Assembly: GCA_016208345.1 (NCBI GenBank)
Contig: JACQYG010000087.1
Coordinates: forward strand, 1 to 7,145
Direction of reading: 5' to 3'
Length of the DNA stretch: 7,145 nucleotides
Source of the DNA: Chloroflexota bacterium
Lineage (GTDB): Bacteria; Chloroflexota; DTOL01; JACQYG01
Positions 1 through 4,602 of this stretch are shown in pieces. The notes beneath the pieces were generated by a model. It made no database searches. It saw only the letters and a list, made by a program, of their open reading frames with translations, and was not told the origin of the DNA. Numbering within the stretch: the stretch's first letter is position 1; each line of letters begins with the position of its first letter. A program made the position numbers and the translations under genes.

Positions 1-83
1 AATGGCAGAGAATCTATAAAGAAGCATTTATATATTATCCGACTTCGGCCCTCTTGTCAAGTCCCACGTCTGATCCCTTGCTC
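1..83. other. Intergenic sequence at the left edge, AT-rich, no gene seen
   Basis: This stretch lies upstream of the tRNA promoter. It is much more AT-rich than the rest of the window, especially at 12-38, and no reading frame with a start and ribosome binding site is visible. It contains TATAAAGAAGC (15-25), which recurs exactly at 449-459 upstream of the ParB-like gene. It may be the trailing or leading region of a gene outside the window; this cannot be decided from here. Confidence 0.5.
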
Positions 84-112
84 TTGCGTAATAGAAGGAT
101 TTGTGCTAGGAT
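84..112 (+). promoter_or_regulatory. Sigma70-type promoter of the tRNA-Gln gene
   Basis: A -35 box TTGCGT (84-89) and a -10 box TAGGAT (107-112) are separated by 17 bp. The expected transcription start near 119 is only a few bases before the mature tRNA 5' end at 123, which would leave a very short leader for RNase P to remove. The boxes are moderate matches to consensus; the position gives most of the support. Confidence 0.55.
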
Positions 113-122
113 ACCGTTGCGC

Positions 123-196
123 TGGGGAATCGTCTAGTGGTAGGACAGCAGACTCTGGATCTGCACGCCGAGGTTCGAATCCTCGTTCCCCAGCCA
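123..196 (+). tRNA. tRNA-Gln (anticodon CTG), CCA encoded
   Basis: A full cloverleaf can be folded by eye. The acceptor stem TGGGGAA (123-129) pairs with TTCCCCA (186-192), G193 is the discriminator base, and CCA is encoded at 194-196. The D stem GTC/GAC is at 132-134 and 144-146. The anticodon stem GCAGA (148-152) pairs with TCTGC (160-164) around the loop CTCTGGA, giving anticodon CTG at 155-157, which reads the Gln codon CAG. The T arm CGAGG (169-173), loop TTCGAAT and CCTCG (181-185) is canonical. The weak U-A first acceptor pair fits the known identity rules of bacterial tRNA-Gln. It appears to be a single-gene transcript, because a promoter and a terminator flank it closely. Confidence 0.97.
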
Positions 197-220
197 GTGT
201 CTCAACGTCGTTATAGTTAT

Positions 221-251
221 AGGCCGGGCTCATCAGCCTGGCCTTTCTTTT
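221..251 (+). terminator. Rho-independent terminator after tRNA-Gln
   Basis: AGGCCGGGCT (221-230) pairs with AGCCTGGCCT (235-244) as a 10-bp stem with one G-U pair, closed by a CATC tetraloop. It is followed by TTCTTTT (245-251). It sits 25 bp after the CCA end, so it should terminate the tRNA transcript. Confidence 0.88.
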
Positions 252-385
252 CCGGCCACTACTCAGCTCCCATAGATAACCATGGTCCTTGCCCCTACCT
301 TGGGCGCGGCCCCATAGCGAGGCAGTTTGTTGGCCCTGTGGTGACCTGGGTTACAACGTTGGATGCGGGTTCCGAAGTTAGGCCC

Positions 386-401
386 ACGTCGGCCCGGGGC
401 C
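386..401 (+). repeat. 16-bp intergenic repeat, copy 1
   Basis: ACGTCGGCCCGGGGCC is exactly repeated in inverted orientation at 4304-4319. TGCGGGTT (364-371) upstream is shared too, with a different spacing. No promoter boxes are associated with this copy, so it may be a decayed control region or a dispersed element. Confidence 0.5.
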
Positions 402-443
402 TCGTCGCCTAAGAACTATCCCCTTGTCGGATTCTCGTGCAAT

Positions 444-457
444 TTCTTTATAAAGAA
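444..457. repeat. Perfect 14-bp palindrome TTCTTTATAAAGAA
   Basis: The sequence equals its own reverse complement over 14 bp and is AT-rich in a GC-rich window. It ends 18 bp upstream of the -35 box of the ParB-like gene promoter, a typical distance for an activator or repressor operator. Its right half overlaps TATAAAGAAGC, which occurs again at 15-25. An operator role is inference. Confidence 0.4.
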
Positions 458-475
458 GCGAACCTCTTCACGACC

Positions 476-504
476 TTGCACCCTGCCGTCACCAATGGTA
501 CAAT
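476..504 (+). promoter_or_regulatory. Sigma70 promoter of the ParB-like/phosphoesterase unit
   Basis: TTGCAC (476-481) and TACAAT (499-504) are spaced by 17 bp, each close to consensus. Transcription would start near 511, giving a leader of about 40 nt before the ATG at 551. This promoter should serve both the 551-1516 gene and the overlapping phosphoesterase gene. Confidence 0.75.
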
Positions 505-550
505 TGCCTGCGTACTCTGTCTCTACGATGTTGCGAGGTGAACCACAACG

Positions 551-1516
551 ATGGATCTGGCCCGTTTCAAAGCGGAATCAGATTTCAACCGGGCCTTTAC
601 CAAGGCCTTCTGGCGCGAGATCTTCACCGTCATCACCGGCAAATCCCGCTACCTCCTGTCCTTTGACCAGGTCACCGATACGCTGAGACTTAGCTGCCAA
701 AGCTACCGCGGGCTCCAAACGGTCCCGGTGGATAAGATCGTCGGCAGTGTGGGCCGCTACATGGATTTCGACCGGGCCTTCCTTCCTCTGCGCTGGCATA
801 CCAAGGAACGTTGGAAACGCATCGACATGGCCTACTACCATCACCAAGAGCTGCCTCCAGTGCAGCTCTACAAGGTGGGCGAGGCCTATTTCGTCCGGGA
901 CGGTAACCATCGGGTATCCGTGGCCCGGGAACAGGGTGTGGCTTTCATCGACGCCGAGATCATCGAATGCGTTACCCGGTTGCCCATGACCGCCGACATG
1001 CGCCCGGAGGACCTGGAGGCCCAAGGGGAATACGCCGAGTTCCTGGAGCGCACCAACTTCGACCGACTCTACCCCAGAGAGGAGATCCGTTTCAGCATCC
1101 CGGGCATGTACGATAAGCTCTGGGACCACATTATGGTGCACAAGTACTACCTGGAGACCGAGCAAAGCTCGCCCCTGTCCCAGGACAAGGCTGTGGCCAG
1201 TTGGTACGAGAACGTCTACCTGCCAGTGGTCAACGTGATCCGGGAGCATCAGATCTTGGGGGCCTTTCCCAACCGCACCGAGGCCGACCTCTACGTTTGG
1301 ATTATGGACCACCGCTATTTCCTGGCCCAGCAGGCTGGCCGAGACCTGGGGCCGGAGCGGGCGGCCCAGGACTTTGCCGCCCGCTTTGGGGGCGGCTCGG
1401 TACGAGTGATGTTGAGACGCATTGGGAGGCGGCTGCGCCGGCTCCGGAGGCCCATCCAGCGCCGTCGCCGGGAGCAGCCTGTCGCCAACGAACCCCCGGG
1501 GCTGGATGTCCTATGA
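551..1516 (+). CDS. ParB-like / DUF4032-type domain protein (321 aa), function unknown
   Basis: The ATG at 551 is preceded by GAGGTG (535-540) with a 10-nt spacer and by a good promoter. Residues about 50-140 resemble the ParB N-terminal/sulfiredoxin-like fold: a stretch naming preferred partners (LPPVQLYKVGEAYFV) leads into DGNHRVSVAR (117-126), which matches the conserved G-x-H-R nucleotide-binding loop of that superfamily. Residues about 218-260, with WYENVYLPVV, GAFPNRTEADLY and WIMDHRYFLAQ, resemble the DUF4032 C-terminal region known from Actinobacteria and Chloroflexota. The tail (289-307) is very Arg-rich (RRIGRRLRRLRR and RRRRE) and could bind nucleic acid or phospholipid. There is no signal peptide or membrane segment, so it is expected to be cytoplasmic. 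It overlaps the phosphoesterase by 4 bp, which implies joint expression. In ParB the GNHR-type loop binds CTP; whether this protein binds or hydrolyses a nucleotide is unknown. It is unlikely to be a chromosome-partitioning ParB, because no HTH domain or parA neighbour is seen. Confidence 0.9.
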   Translation: MDLARFKAESDFNRAFTKAFWREIFTVITGKSRYLLSFDQVTDTLRLSCQSYRGLQTVPVDKIVGSVGRYMDFDRAFLPLRWHTKERWKRIDMAYYHHQELPPVQLYKVGEAYFVRDGNHRVSVAREQGVAFIDAEIIECVTRLPMTADMRPEDLEAQGEYAEFLERTNFDRLYPREEIRFSIPGMYDKLWDHIMVHKYYLETEQSSPLSQDKAVASWYENVYLPVVNVIREHQILGAFPNRTEADLYVWIMDHRYFLAQQAGRDLGPERAAQDFAARFGGGSVRVMLRRIGRRLRRLRRPIQRRRREQPVANEPPGLDVL

Positions 1517-2112
1517 GAATCCTGGTGGTGAGCGACGTCGAAGAATCTATCCTGTACGACCACTTCCAGCGCGAACAGTGGCCGCGGATTGACCTGGTGC
1601 TGTCCTGCGGTGACCTGCAGGCCAGCTACCTCTCGTTCCTCAGCTCTGCCTTCAACGTGCCAGTGTACTATGTGTGCGGCAATCACGACGAGAGCTACGC
1701 CCAGGAGCCGCCGGAGGGCGGTGAAGATCTAGATGGGAGGCTGGTGGATTTCCGTGGGTGGAGGATCGCCGGGCTGGAAGGCTCCCACTGGTACAATGGC
1801 AAGGAGTGCCAGTACCAGGAGTGGCAGATGCGGCTGAAGACCTGGAGACTAACGCCGATGGTGTGGCTGCATGGGGGGTTGGACATCGTGGTCACCCATG
1901 CGCCCCCCCGGGGCTGCCACGACGCCGAGGACCTGTGCCACCAGGGGTTTGAGAGCTTCAACGGGCTCATCCGGCGGCATCGGCCGAGCTACCTCCTCCA
2001 CGGCCACAGCCACCTGTCGTACCAGAGGGACCAGCGCATCACGCGCCTGGGCCAGACCATGGTGATCAACGCCTACGGTCACTATCTCTTGGAGCTACCG
2101 GACAGAGCATAG
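1513..2112 (+). CDS. Calcineurin-like metallophosphoesterase, YfcE/MJ0936-like size (199 aa)
   Basis: This is a small cytoplasmic metal-dependent phosphoesterase of the calcineurin-like superfamily. Motifs in order are SDVEES (7-12), SCGD (31-34), GNHD (56-59), VTHAPP (127-132) and HGHSH (163-167), which together would supply the dinuclear metal site and the catalytic His of GNH. The first motif is D-x-E instead of the usual D-x-H, so one metal ligand differs; D8, D34, N57, H129, H165 and H167 are present. The ATG at 1513 was chosen because the family starts directly with a short beta strand (MRILVVSDV) and because the ATGA overlap with the preceding stop is the classic form of translational coupling; the frame stays open upstream to 1201 without family-like sequence. 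The substrate (phosphodiester, nucleotide or phosphoprotein) cannot be read from the sequence. The coupling suggests it acts with the ParB/DUF4032-like protein. Confidence 0.92.
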   Translation: MRILVVSDVEESILYDHFQREQWPRIDLVLSCGDLQASYLSFLSSAFNVPVYYVCGNHDESYAQEPPEGGEDLDGRLVDFRGWRIAGLEGSHWYNGKECQYQEWQMRLKTWRLTPMVWLHGGLDIVVTHAPPRGCHDAEDLCHQGFESFNGLIRRHRPSYLLHGHSHLSYQRDQRITRLGQTMVINAYGHYLLELPDRA

Positions 2113-2138
2113 CACGAATATCCCCTACCCCTTATTCC

Positions 2139-2785
2139 CTATCTTCCATTGGCGAAGATCTTCTCGTACAGGAGACGGGTCTCCAGCATGGTGAGCCCCT
2201 GACCAGCATAGGTATCCCCGATGCGGATCTCAAAGTGTAGGTGCGGCCCGTCGGAAGTACCCTCGGCAGCCTCCGGCGTGCCGGAGTTCCCCACATAGGC
2301 AATGAGCTGACCTTTCTGCACCGCCACCCCCACGGTGATGCCGGAGGCGATGCCGCTCAGGTGCACGTAGCGGGTGACGACGTCCTTCTCGTGCCTGATC
2401 CACACCTGTCGGCCCCGGAGCTTGTCCAGGATGTCCGGCGGGGTGAAGCCCTTCTCCCTGGCAATGGCCAGGTACTGGTCCATCTGGGCCTTGGTCGGCT
2501 CCTGATAGTCCATGTCAGCCCGAATCACCGTGCCGTCCTTGGCCGCCACCACCTCGGTGCCCATGACCACTTGGACCCCGGAATCCCCGCTGAAGAAGTC
2601 TATGGCGGTGCCGCCGGCGTGGCGGTAGCCGTGGGAGACGGGGGGGCCGTCGGCGTCGGTATCGCCGTGGGTGTGAACGTGGGCAAAGGTGTCCAGGTGG
2701 GGATGGGGGTGGTCGTAGGTTCCGGGGTGGTCGAGCAACCGGCCAACGTGGTCGCAGCGATCAACGAAATGAGCAGACGTTTCAA
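2139..2785 (-). CDS. M23-family peptidoglycan endopeptidase lipoprotein, frameshifted
   Basis: Two frames make one protein. The first starts at TTG (2785-2783), 7 nt after GAGGGG (2798-2793). It encodes a signal peptide with lipobox LAGC (Cys17), then a Pro/Thr linker of the kind that tethers Chloroflexota lipoproteins to the outer face of the membrane. This frame stops at a TAG near 2600. The next frame carries an M23 (LytM-like) metallopeptidase domain to the TAG at 2139: IDFF, GTEVVAAKDGTVIRA, TRYVHLSGI, KGQLIAYVGNSG and GPHLHFEI, the last with the H-x-H zinc ligand. Adding one C to the C7 run (2640-2646) joins them into a protein of about 215 aa. The His-to-Asp spacing before IDFF is longer than the usual H-x3-D, so the first zinc ligand is uncertain. 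M23 enzymes cleave peptide cross-links in peptidoglycan. The gene is either broken, slippage-expressed or misread at the homopolymer. It converges with the phosphoesterase gene, with a 26-bp gap that holds no terminator hairpin. Confidence 0.85.
2640..2646 (-). other. C7 homopolymer, likely frameshift site in the M23 lipoprotein gene
   Basis: On the coding strand the run reads G-C7-G between the Pro/Thr linker frame and the peptidase frame. One extra C, or a -1 ribosomal slip, restores a continuous reading frame. In the upstream frame the run forms C CCC CCG, which formally fits the X XXY YYZ slippery pattern. The upstream frame stays Pro/Ala/Thr-rich until its TAG, so a shift slightly later, down to about 2598, cannot be excluded. 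Confidence 0.6.
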
Positions 2786-2816
2786 AGCAGGGCCCCTCGG
2801 GGTGGGGTTTTGGCGG

Positions 2817-2846
2817 ATTATACCCCCGAAAAGGTGCCGCCGTCAA
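2817..2846 (-). promoter_or_regulatory. Near-consensus sigma70 promoter of the M23 lipoprotein gene
   Basis: On the - strand TTGACG (2846-2841) and a perfect TATAAT (2822-2817) are spaced by 18 bp. Transcription should start near 2810, about 25 nt before the TTG start codon, with GAGGGG between. The promoter shows that the gene begins at the lipoprotein start, and that the longer open frame reaching 2858 is not the real N terminus. Confidence 0.82.
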
Positions 2847-2921
2847 GGGCCATGGCAAGGTCGGTTGGAACGGATCGGCTGCGGATAGTGTAGGCCATTA
2901 CGGCCGTGACAGCGTCCCGTG
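2847..2921. other. Short gap between the small membrane protein gene and the M23 promoter
   Basis: No gene is visible. GGCC-ATTAC-GGCC (2893-2905) is a small inverted repeat just after the end of the small membrane protein gene. It could form a weak 4-bp hairpin but has no U tract, so it is not called a terminator. Confidence 0.35.
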
Positions 2922-3128
2922 CTAGAAACCGAATATTTTGAACCAGTTGGTGCCGAAGGCGATCTGGCACATGACGATGATGAAGACGATCAAGATGAGA
3001 ACGCCGCAACCGCACCCGGTGCAAGAGCAACCACGGCCGAAGCCGAAGCGCTCCTCCAGCCAGTCAAAGATCGCCGTGACGAAGAGCATCTCCAGAAGCC
3101 CGGCCAGGCACCCTTGTCGGTCATCCAC
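2922..3128 (-). CDS. Small Cys-rich membrane protein (68 aa), function unknown
   Basis: The start is taken as GTG (3128-3126), because GAGGAGGG (3143-3136) lies 7 nt upstream and is the best ribosome binding site in the window; an in-frame TTG at 3152 has none. Residues 7-25 form a hydrophobic or amphipathic helix ending in FDWLEERFGF. Then comes a Cys cluster, C34-S-C36-T-G-C39-G-C41, and a clear membrane segment (about 42-58, VLILIVFIIVMC) with a short aromatic tail. The closely packed Cys residues beside the membrane could bind a metal or be redox-active, which is inference. No family is recognised. It lies downstream of the kinase on the same strand. A TACAAT box (3192-3187) lies upstream, but no good -35 goes with it, so read-through from the kinase promoter is equally possible. 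Confidence 0.7.
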   Translation of the reverse strand: MDDRQGCLAGLLEMLFVTAIFDWLEERFGFGRGCSCTGCGCGVLILIVFIIVMCQIAFGTNWFKIFGF

Positions 3129-3206
3129 AGTGTCACCCTCCTCAAGGTCCAAAGATCAAGGCTGGGACCAGTGAGTAAATCCTCGTATTGTAATACGCAG
3201 GGAAGG

Positions 3207-3314
3207 TCAGCCGGTTTCGCGCCAGCCGCTCGTCTGCCAGTAGTATTCATGTTTGCCCGAGGGTTTGGCCCCCGGATGAATGGCCTCGACGTTGGAGGCG
3301 GGCTCCGACGCCAC
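3207..3314 (-). CDS. Possible 35-aa small ORF after the kinase gene
   Basis: A GTG at 3314-3312, 13 nt after the kinase stop, opens a 35-codon frame ending in TGA (3209-3207). About 80% of its codons end in G or C, matching the bias of the neighbouring genes, and the peptide has a natural look, with EAIHPGAKPSG followed by the aromatic HEYYWQTSGWRETG. It has no Met and no membrane segment. The ribosome binding site is weak (AGGG about 11 nt upstream), so it would depend on translational coupling with the kinase. It could instead be the decayed tail of a former gene. No family is recognised. Confidence 0.35.
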   Translation of the reverse strand: MASEPASNVEAIHPGAKPSGKHEYYWQTSGWRETG

Positions 3315-3327
3315 GTTGATTGTGGCC

Positions 3328-4227
3328 CTACGCGACTGATGAGCTGTACCTGTCGCGGATAAGGCGTTCCACGTCGGCAATGTCCCGGCGGAAGGGGCCG
3401 GGGGTTTCCAGCTTCAGGCTGGTCAGAGCAGCGGTCCAAACCGTGGCCTGGGCTGGCGAAGCGGAGAGCCTCTTTCCGAGATAGGCGGCGATACAGGTGT
3501 CTCCCCGGCCGGTGCGCCCCTTGATCTGGGCCGGCACAAAGGGCGCTTCGTGAAAGCGTCCCCAGGCATAGACCAGGACACTCTGCCCGTAAGTCAGGAC
3601 CACCTCGCTGGGCCCCAGCCCCGCCAGGGCTTTGGCGGCTTCCCTGCGGTCCGTGGTGCCGGTGAGCATCTCCGCCTCCACCGCATCGGCTTTAAGGACG
3701 TCCAGGTACTGGAGGACCTCTGCCTTCTGGGGCCAGTCCTGAAAGATGAGCTTGCCATGGTCATTGATGCGGACGAACCCCTGTACATCCAAGGAAACTC
3801 TAGCCTTCTTCCAGGCCAGAGCCTGGATCACCTCCAGCGGCACCTCCCCCCGGATGGAAGCCCCGATATGGTAGGCCTGGGCCTGGACCGGTTCCACCTC
3901 CTCCGGCGTAAACGGCCCGGCAAAACCCACGGTGTAGATGGTCCGCTGGTCCAGGTCCTCGGTGGCGTAGACCAGTTTCAAGCAGGTGGATTCCTGGGTG
4001 GGTGTGGCGAAGACCCGGACGCCCATCCGGGTCAACGTCTCCACCACATCGAAGTCCTCCCGGGCCAGCCGGGTAACCACCGCCGCCCGAAGGCCCATCC
4101 TGGCCGCCACGTGGCAGCCGTAGTTGAAGGCCCCGCCTTGGATGATCTTGGTCTCTTGGGGCGTTACCACGGTATCCTTGGTGTAGTGGCCAATGAAGGC
4201 GATGTCAAAAGTGGCGTCGGTGCTCAT
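3328..4227 (-). CDS. PfkB/ribokinase-family sugar or nucleoside kinase (299 aa)
   Basis: This is a cytoplasmic kinase of the PfkB family, which transfers the ATP gamma-phosphate to a hydroxyl of a sugar, nucleoside or related substrate. The N terminus DIAFIGHYTKDTVV is the first strand and substrate region. QGGAFNYGCHVAARMG (30-45) is the first PfkB signature, with GG and N. LKADAVEAEMLTG (178-190) corresponds to the N-x-x-E region, with Asp in place of Asn. GRTGRGDTCIAAYL (237-250) is the second signature, the anion hole with catalytic base D243. In most relatives this reads DTxGAGD; here Ala is Arg and the leading Asp is missing, which marks a subfamily. Length is normal. The start ATG is supported by alignment with the family; only a weak AAAGAA lies in ribosome-binding position. 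The substrate cannot be assigned. It is divergent from the Lhr gene and probably heads a transcript that includes the small ORFs below it. Confidence 0.9.
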   Translation of the reverse strand: MSTDATFDIAFIGHYTKDTVVTPQETKIIQGGAFNYGCHVAARMGLRAAVVTRLAREDFDVVETLTRMGVRVFATPTQESTCLKLVYATEDLDQRTIYTVGFAGPFTPEEVEPVQAQAYHIGASIRGEVPLEVIQALAWKKARVSLDVQGFVRINDHGKLIFQDWPQKAEVLQYLDVLKADAVEAEMLTGTTDRREAAKALAGLGPSEVVLTYGQSVLVYAWGRFHEAPFVPAQIKGRTGRGDTCIAAYLGKRLSASPAQATVWTAALTSLKLETPGPFRRDIADVERLIRDRYSSSVA

Positions 4228-4293
4228 CTTCTCGATTCTTTACTAGTTAAAGAGATGTGCGCTTCCGCCTCCGCCTATAGCTCAACGCCTGCC

Positions 4294-4322
4294 AGTGTAG
4301 CACGGCCCCGGGCCGACGTCAA
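4294..4322 (-). promoter_or_regulatory. Sigma70 promoter of the kinase gene
   Basis: On the - strand TTGACG (4322-4317) and TACACT (4299-4294) are spaced by exactly 17 bp. The start point near 4287 gives a leader of about 60 nt. The spacer is filled by a GC-rich 16-bp word (4304-4319) that is also found at 386-401, and a GTAGC half-site overlaps the -10 box. Confidence 0.75.
4304..4319 (-). repeat. 16-bp intergenic repeat, copy 2 (inverted relative to 386-401)
   Basis: Read on the - strand this is ACGTCGGCCCGGGGCC, identical to + strand 386-401. Both copies are preceded by TGCGGGTT: directly upstream with 1 nt between here, and with 14 nt between at the other site. This copy sits between the -35 and -10 boxes of the kinase promoter. 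Confidence 0.5.
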
Positions 4323-4475
4323 CCCGCAGTAGCTCAGGGACCGGAGCGAGGCGCCCCAGCTACCGCGTCGTCACGGCGACCGGACCTCGGAGCCAAGCTC
4401 CCATGCTACGGACACGTAGCGGCCCATTCGGTGCCCGCACCGGCTGCCCCGGAAACCACGGCCTATTCGAGTCCA
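4323..4475. other. Divergent control region between the kinase and lhr
   Basis: No gene is visible. It holds a hairpin-forming GCTACG-GACA-CGTAGC (4405-4420), and GTAGCT (4329-4334) pairing with AGCTAC (4358-4363), with GGG/CCC able to extend the stem inward after an internal loop. Because both mapped promoters point away from it, it should lie outside both main transcripts. The repeats are therefore more likely DNA binding sites than leader RNA, unless an unseen promoter reads through. Confidence 0.45.
4405..4420. repeat. Perfect 6-bp inverted repeat with 4-nt loop
   Basis: GCTACG (4405-4410) and CGTAGC (4415-4420) flank GACA. No U tract follows on either strand, so it is not an intrinsic terminator. 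It lies between divergent promoters and could be a dimeric protein-binding site. Confidence 0.4.
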
Positions 4476-4495
4476 TGATGGATAGCCGGTTTATA

Positions 4496-4504
4496 TGGTA
4501 TAAT
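4496..4504 (+). promoter_or_regulatory. Extended -10 promoter of the lhr gene
   Basis: TGG followed by a perfect TATAAT (4499-4504) forms an extended -10 element. The sequence at the -35 position (4476-4481, TGATGG) is poor, which extended -10 promoters tolerate. Transcription would begin near 4511 with a leader of about 90 nt. Confidence 0.65.
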
Positions 4505-4530
4505 CCAGGGCAGGCCGTCGTCTTCGCCGC

Positions 4531-4558
4531 AGTTTAACGTTCAGCGTTTAACGTCTCG
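4531..4558 (+). repeat. Heptameric tandem repeats in the lhr leader
   Basis: Four 7-bp units in series read AGTTTAA, CGTTCAG, CGTTTAA and CGTCTCG, sharing a CGTT core; GTTTAACGT occurs exactly twice (4532-4540 and 4546-4554). They lie between the promoter and the start codon of lhr. Short degenerate heptamer repeats of this type occur in intergenic DNA of several bacterial groups; a regulatory role is unproven. Confidence 0.5.
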
Positions 4559-4602
4559 GCCCGGCCCGATCCAAGTCCAACTCCACTGCAGGGAGGGCAC
4601 AG

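Larger units (their letters stand above)
252..475. other. Intergenic region between the tRNA terminator and the ParB-like gene
   Basis: No convincing gene is present; open frames here lack a ribosome binding site and have no recognisable protein character. Visible elements are a 16-bp GC-rich word (386-401) that recurs inverted in the kinase promoter, a perfect 14-bp palindrome (444-457), and a weak promoter-like pair TTGGCC (330-335) and TACAAC (352-357) with 16 bp between. Nothing suggests a structured RNA strongly enough to call one. Confidence 0.5.

Noticed and set aside
123..196. tRNA-Gln gene as an integration site for a mobile element
   Set aside because: No repeat of the tRNA 3' end, integrase or phage gene was found in the window, and the tRNA is followed at once by its own terminator.
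578..1312. Long open frame (244 codons) on the - strand opposite the ParB-like gene
   Set aside because: It is an antisense shadow of the well-supported 551-1516 gene in GC-rich DNA. Its peptide is His/Val/Gly/Leu-rich without motifs, and it has no promoter or ribosome binding site.
1201..1512. Upstream extension of the phosphoesterase frame to an earlier start
   Set aside because: The extra 104 residues are Gly/Pro/Arg-rich out-of-frame sequence of the ParB-like gene. The family begins at the MRILVVSD strand, and the ATGA overlap marks the true start.
2647..2858. N-terminal part of the peptidase frame as the real start of the M23 protein
   Set aside because: This His/Pro/Asp-rich stretch runs across the near-consensus promoter and has no ribosome binding site at 2858. 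The alternate frame gives a signal peptide and lipobox here.
3289..3310. Hairpin CGTTGGAG / CTCCGACG as a terminator for the kinase transcript
   Set aside because: The stem pairs fully only as + strand RNA, while the kinase is transcribed from the - strand, where a C-A mismatch appears. No U tract follows on either strand.
4323..4500. tRNA-like or riboswitch-like structured RNA (TAGCTCAGGG near 4330)
   Set aside because: No anticodon arm, T arm or acceptor pairing could be formed. Both mapped promoters transcribe away from this stretch.
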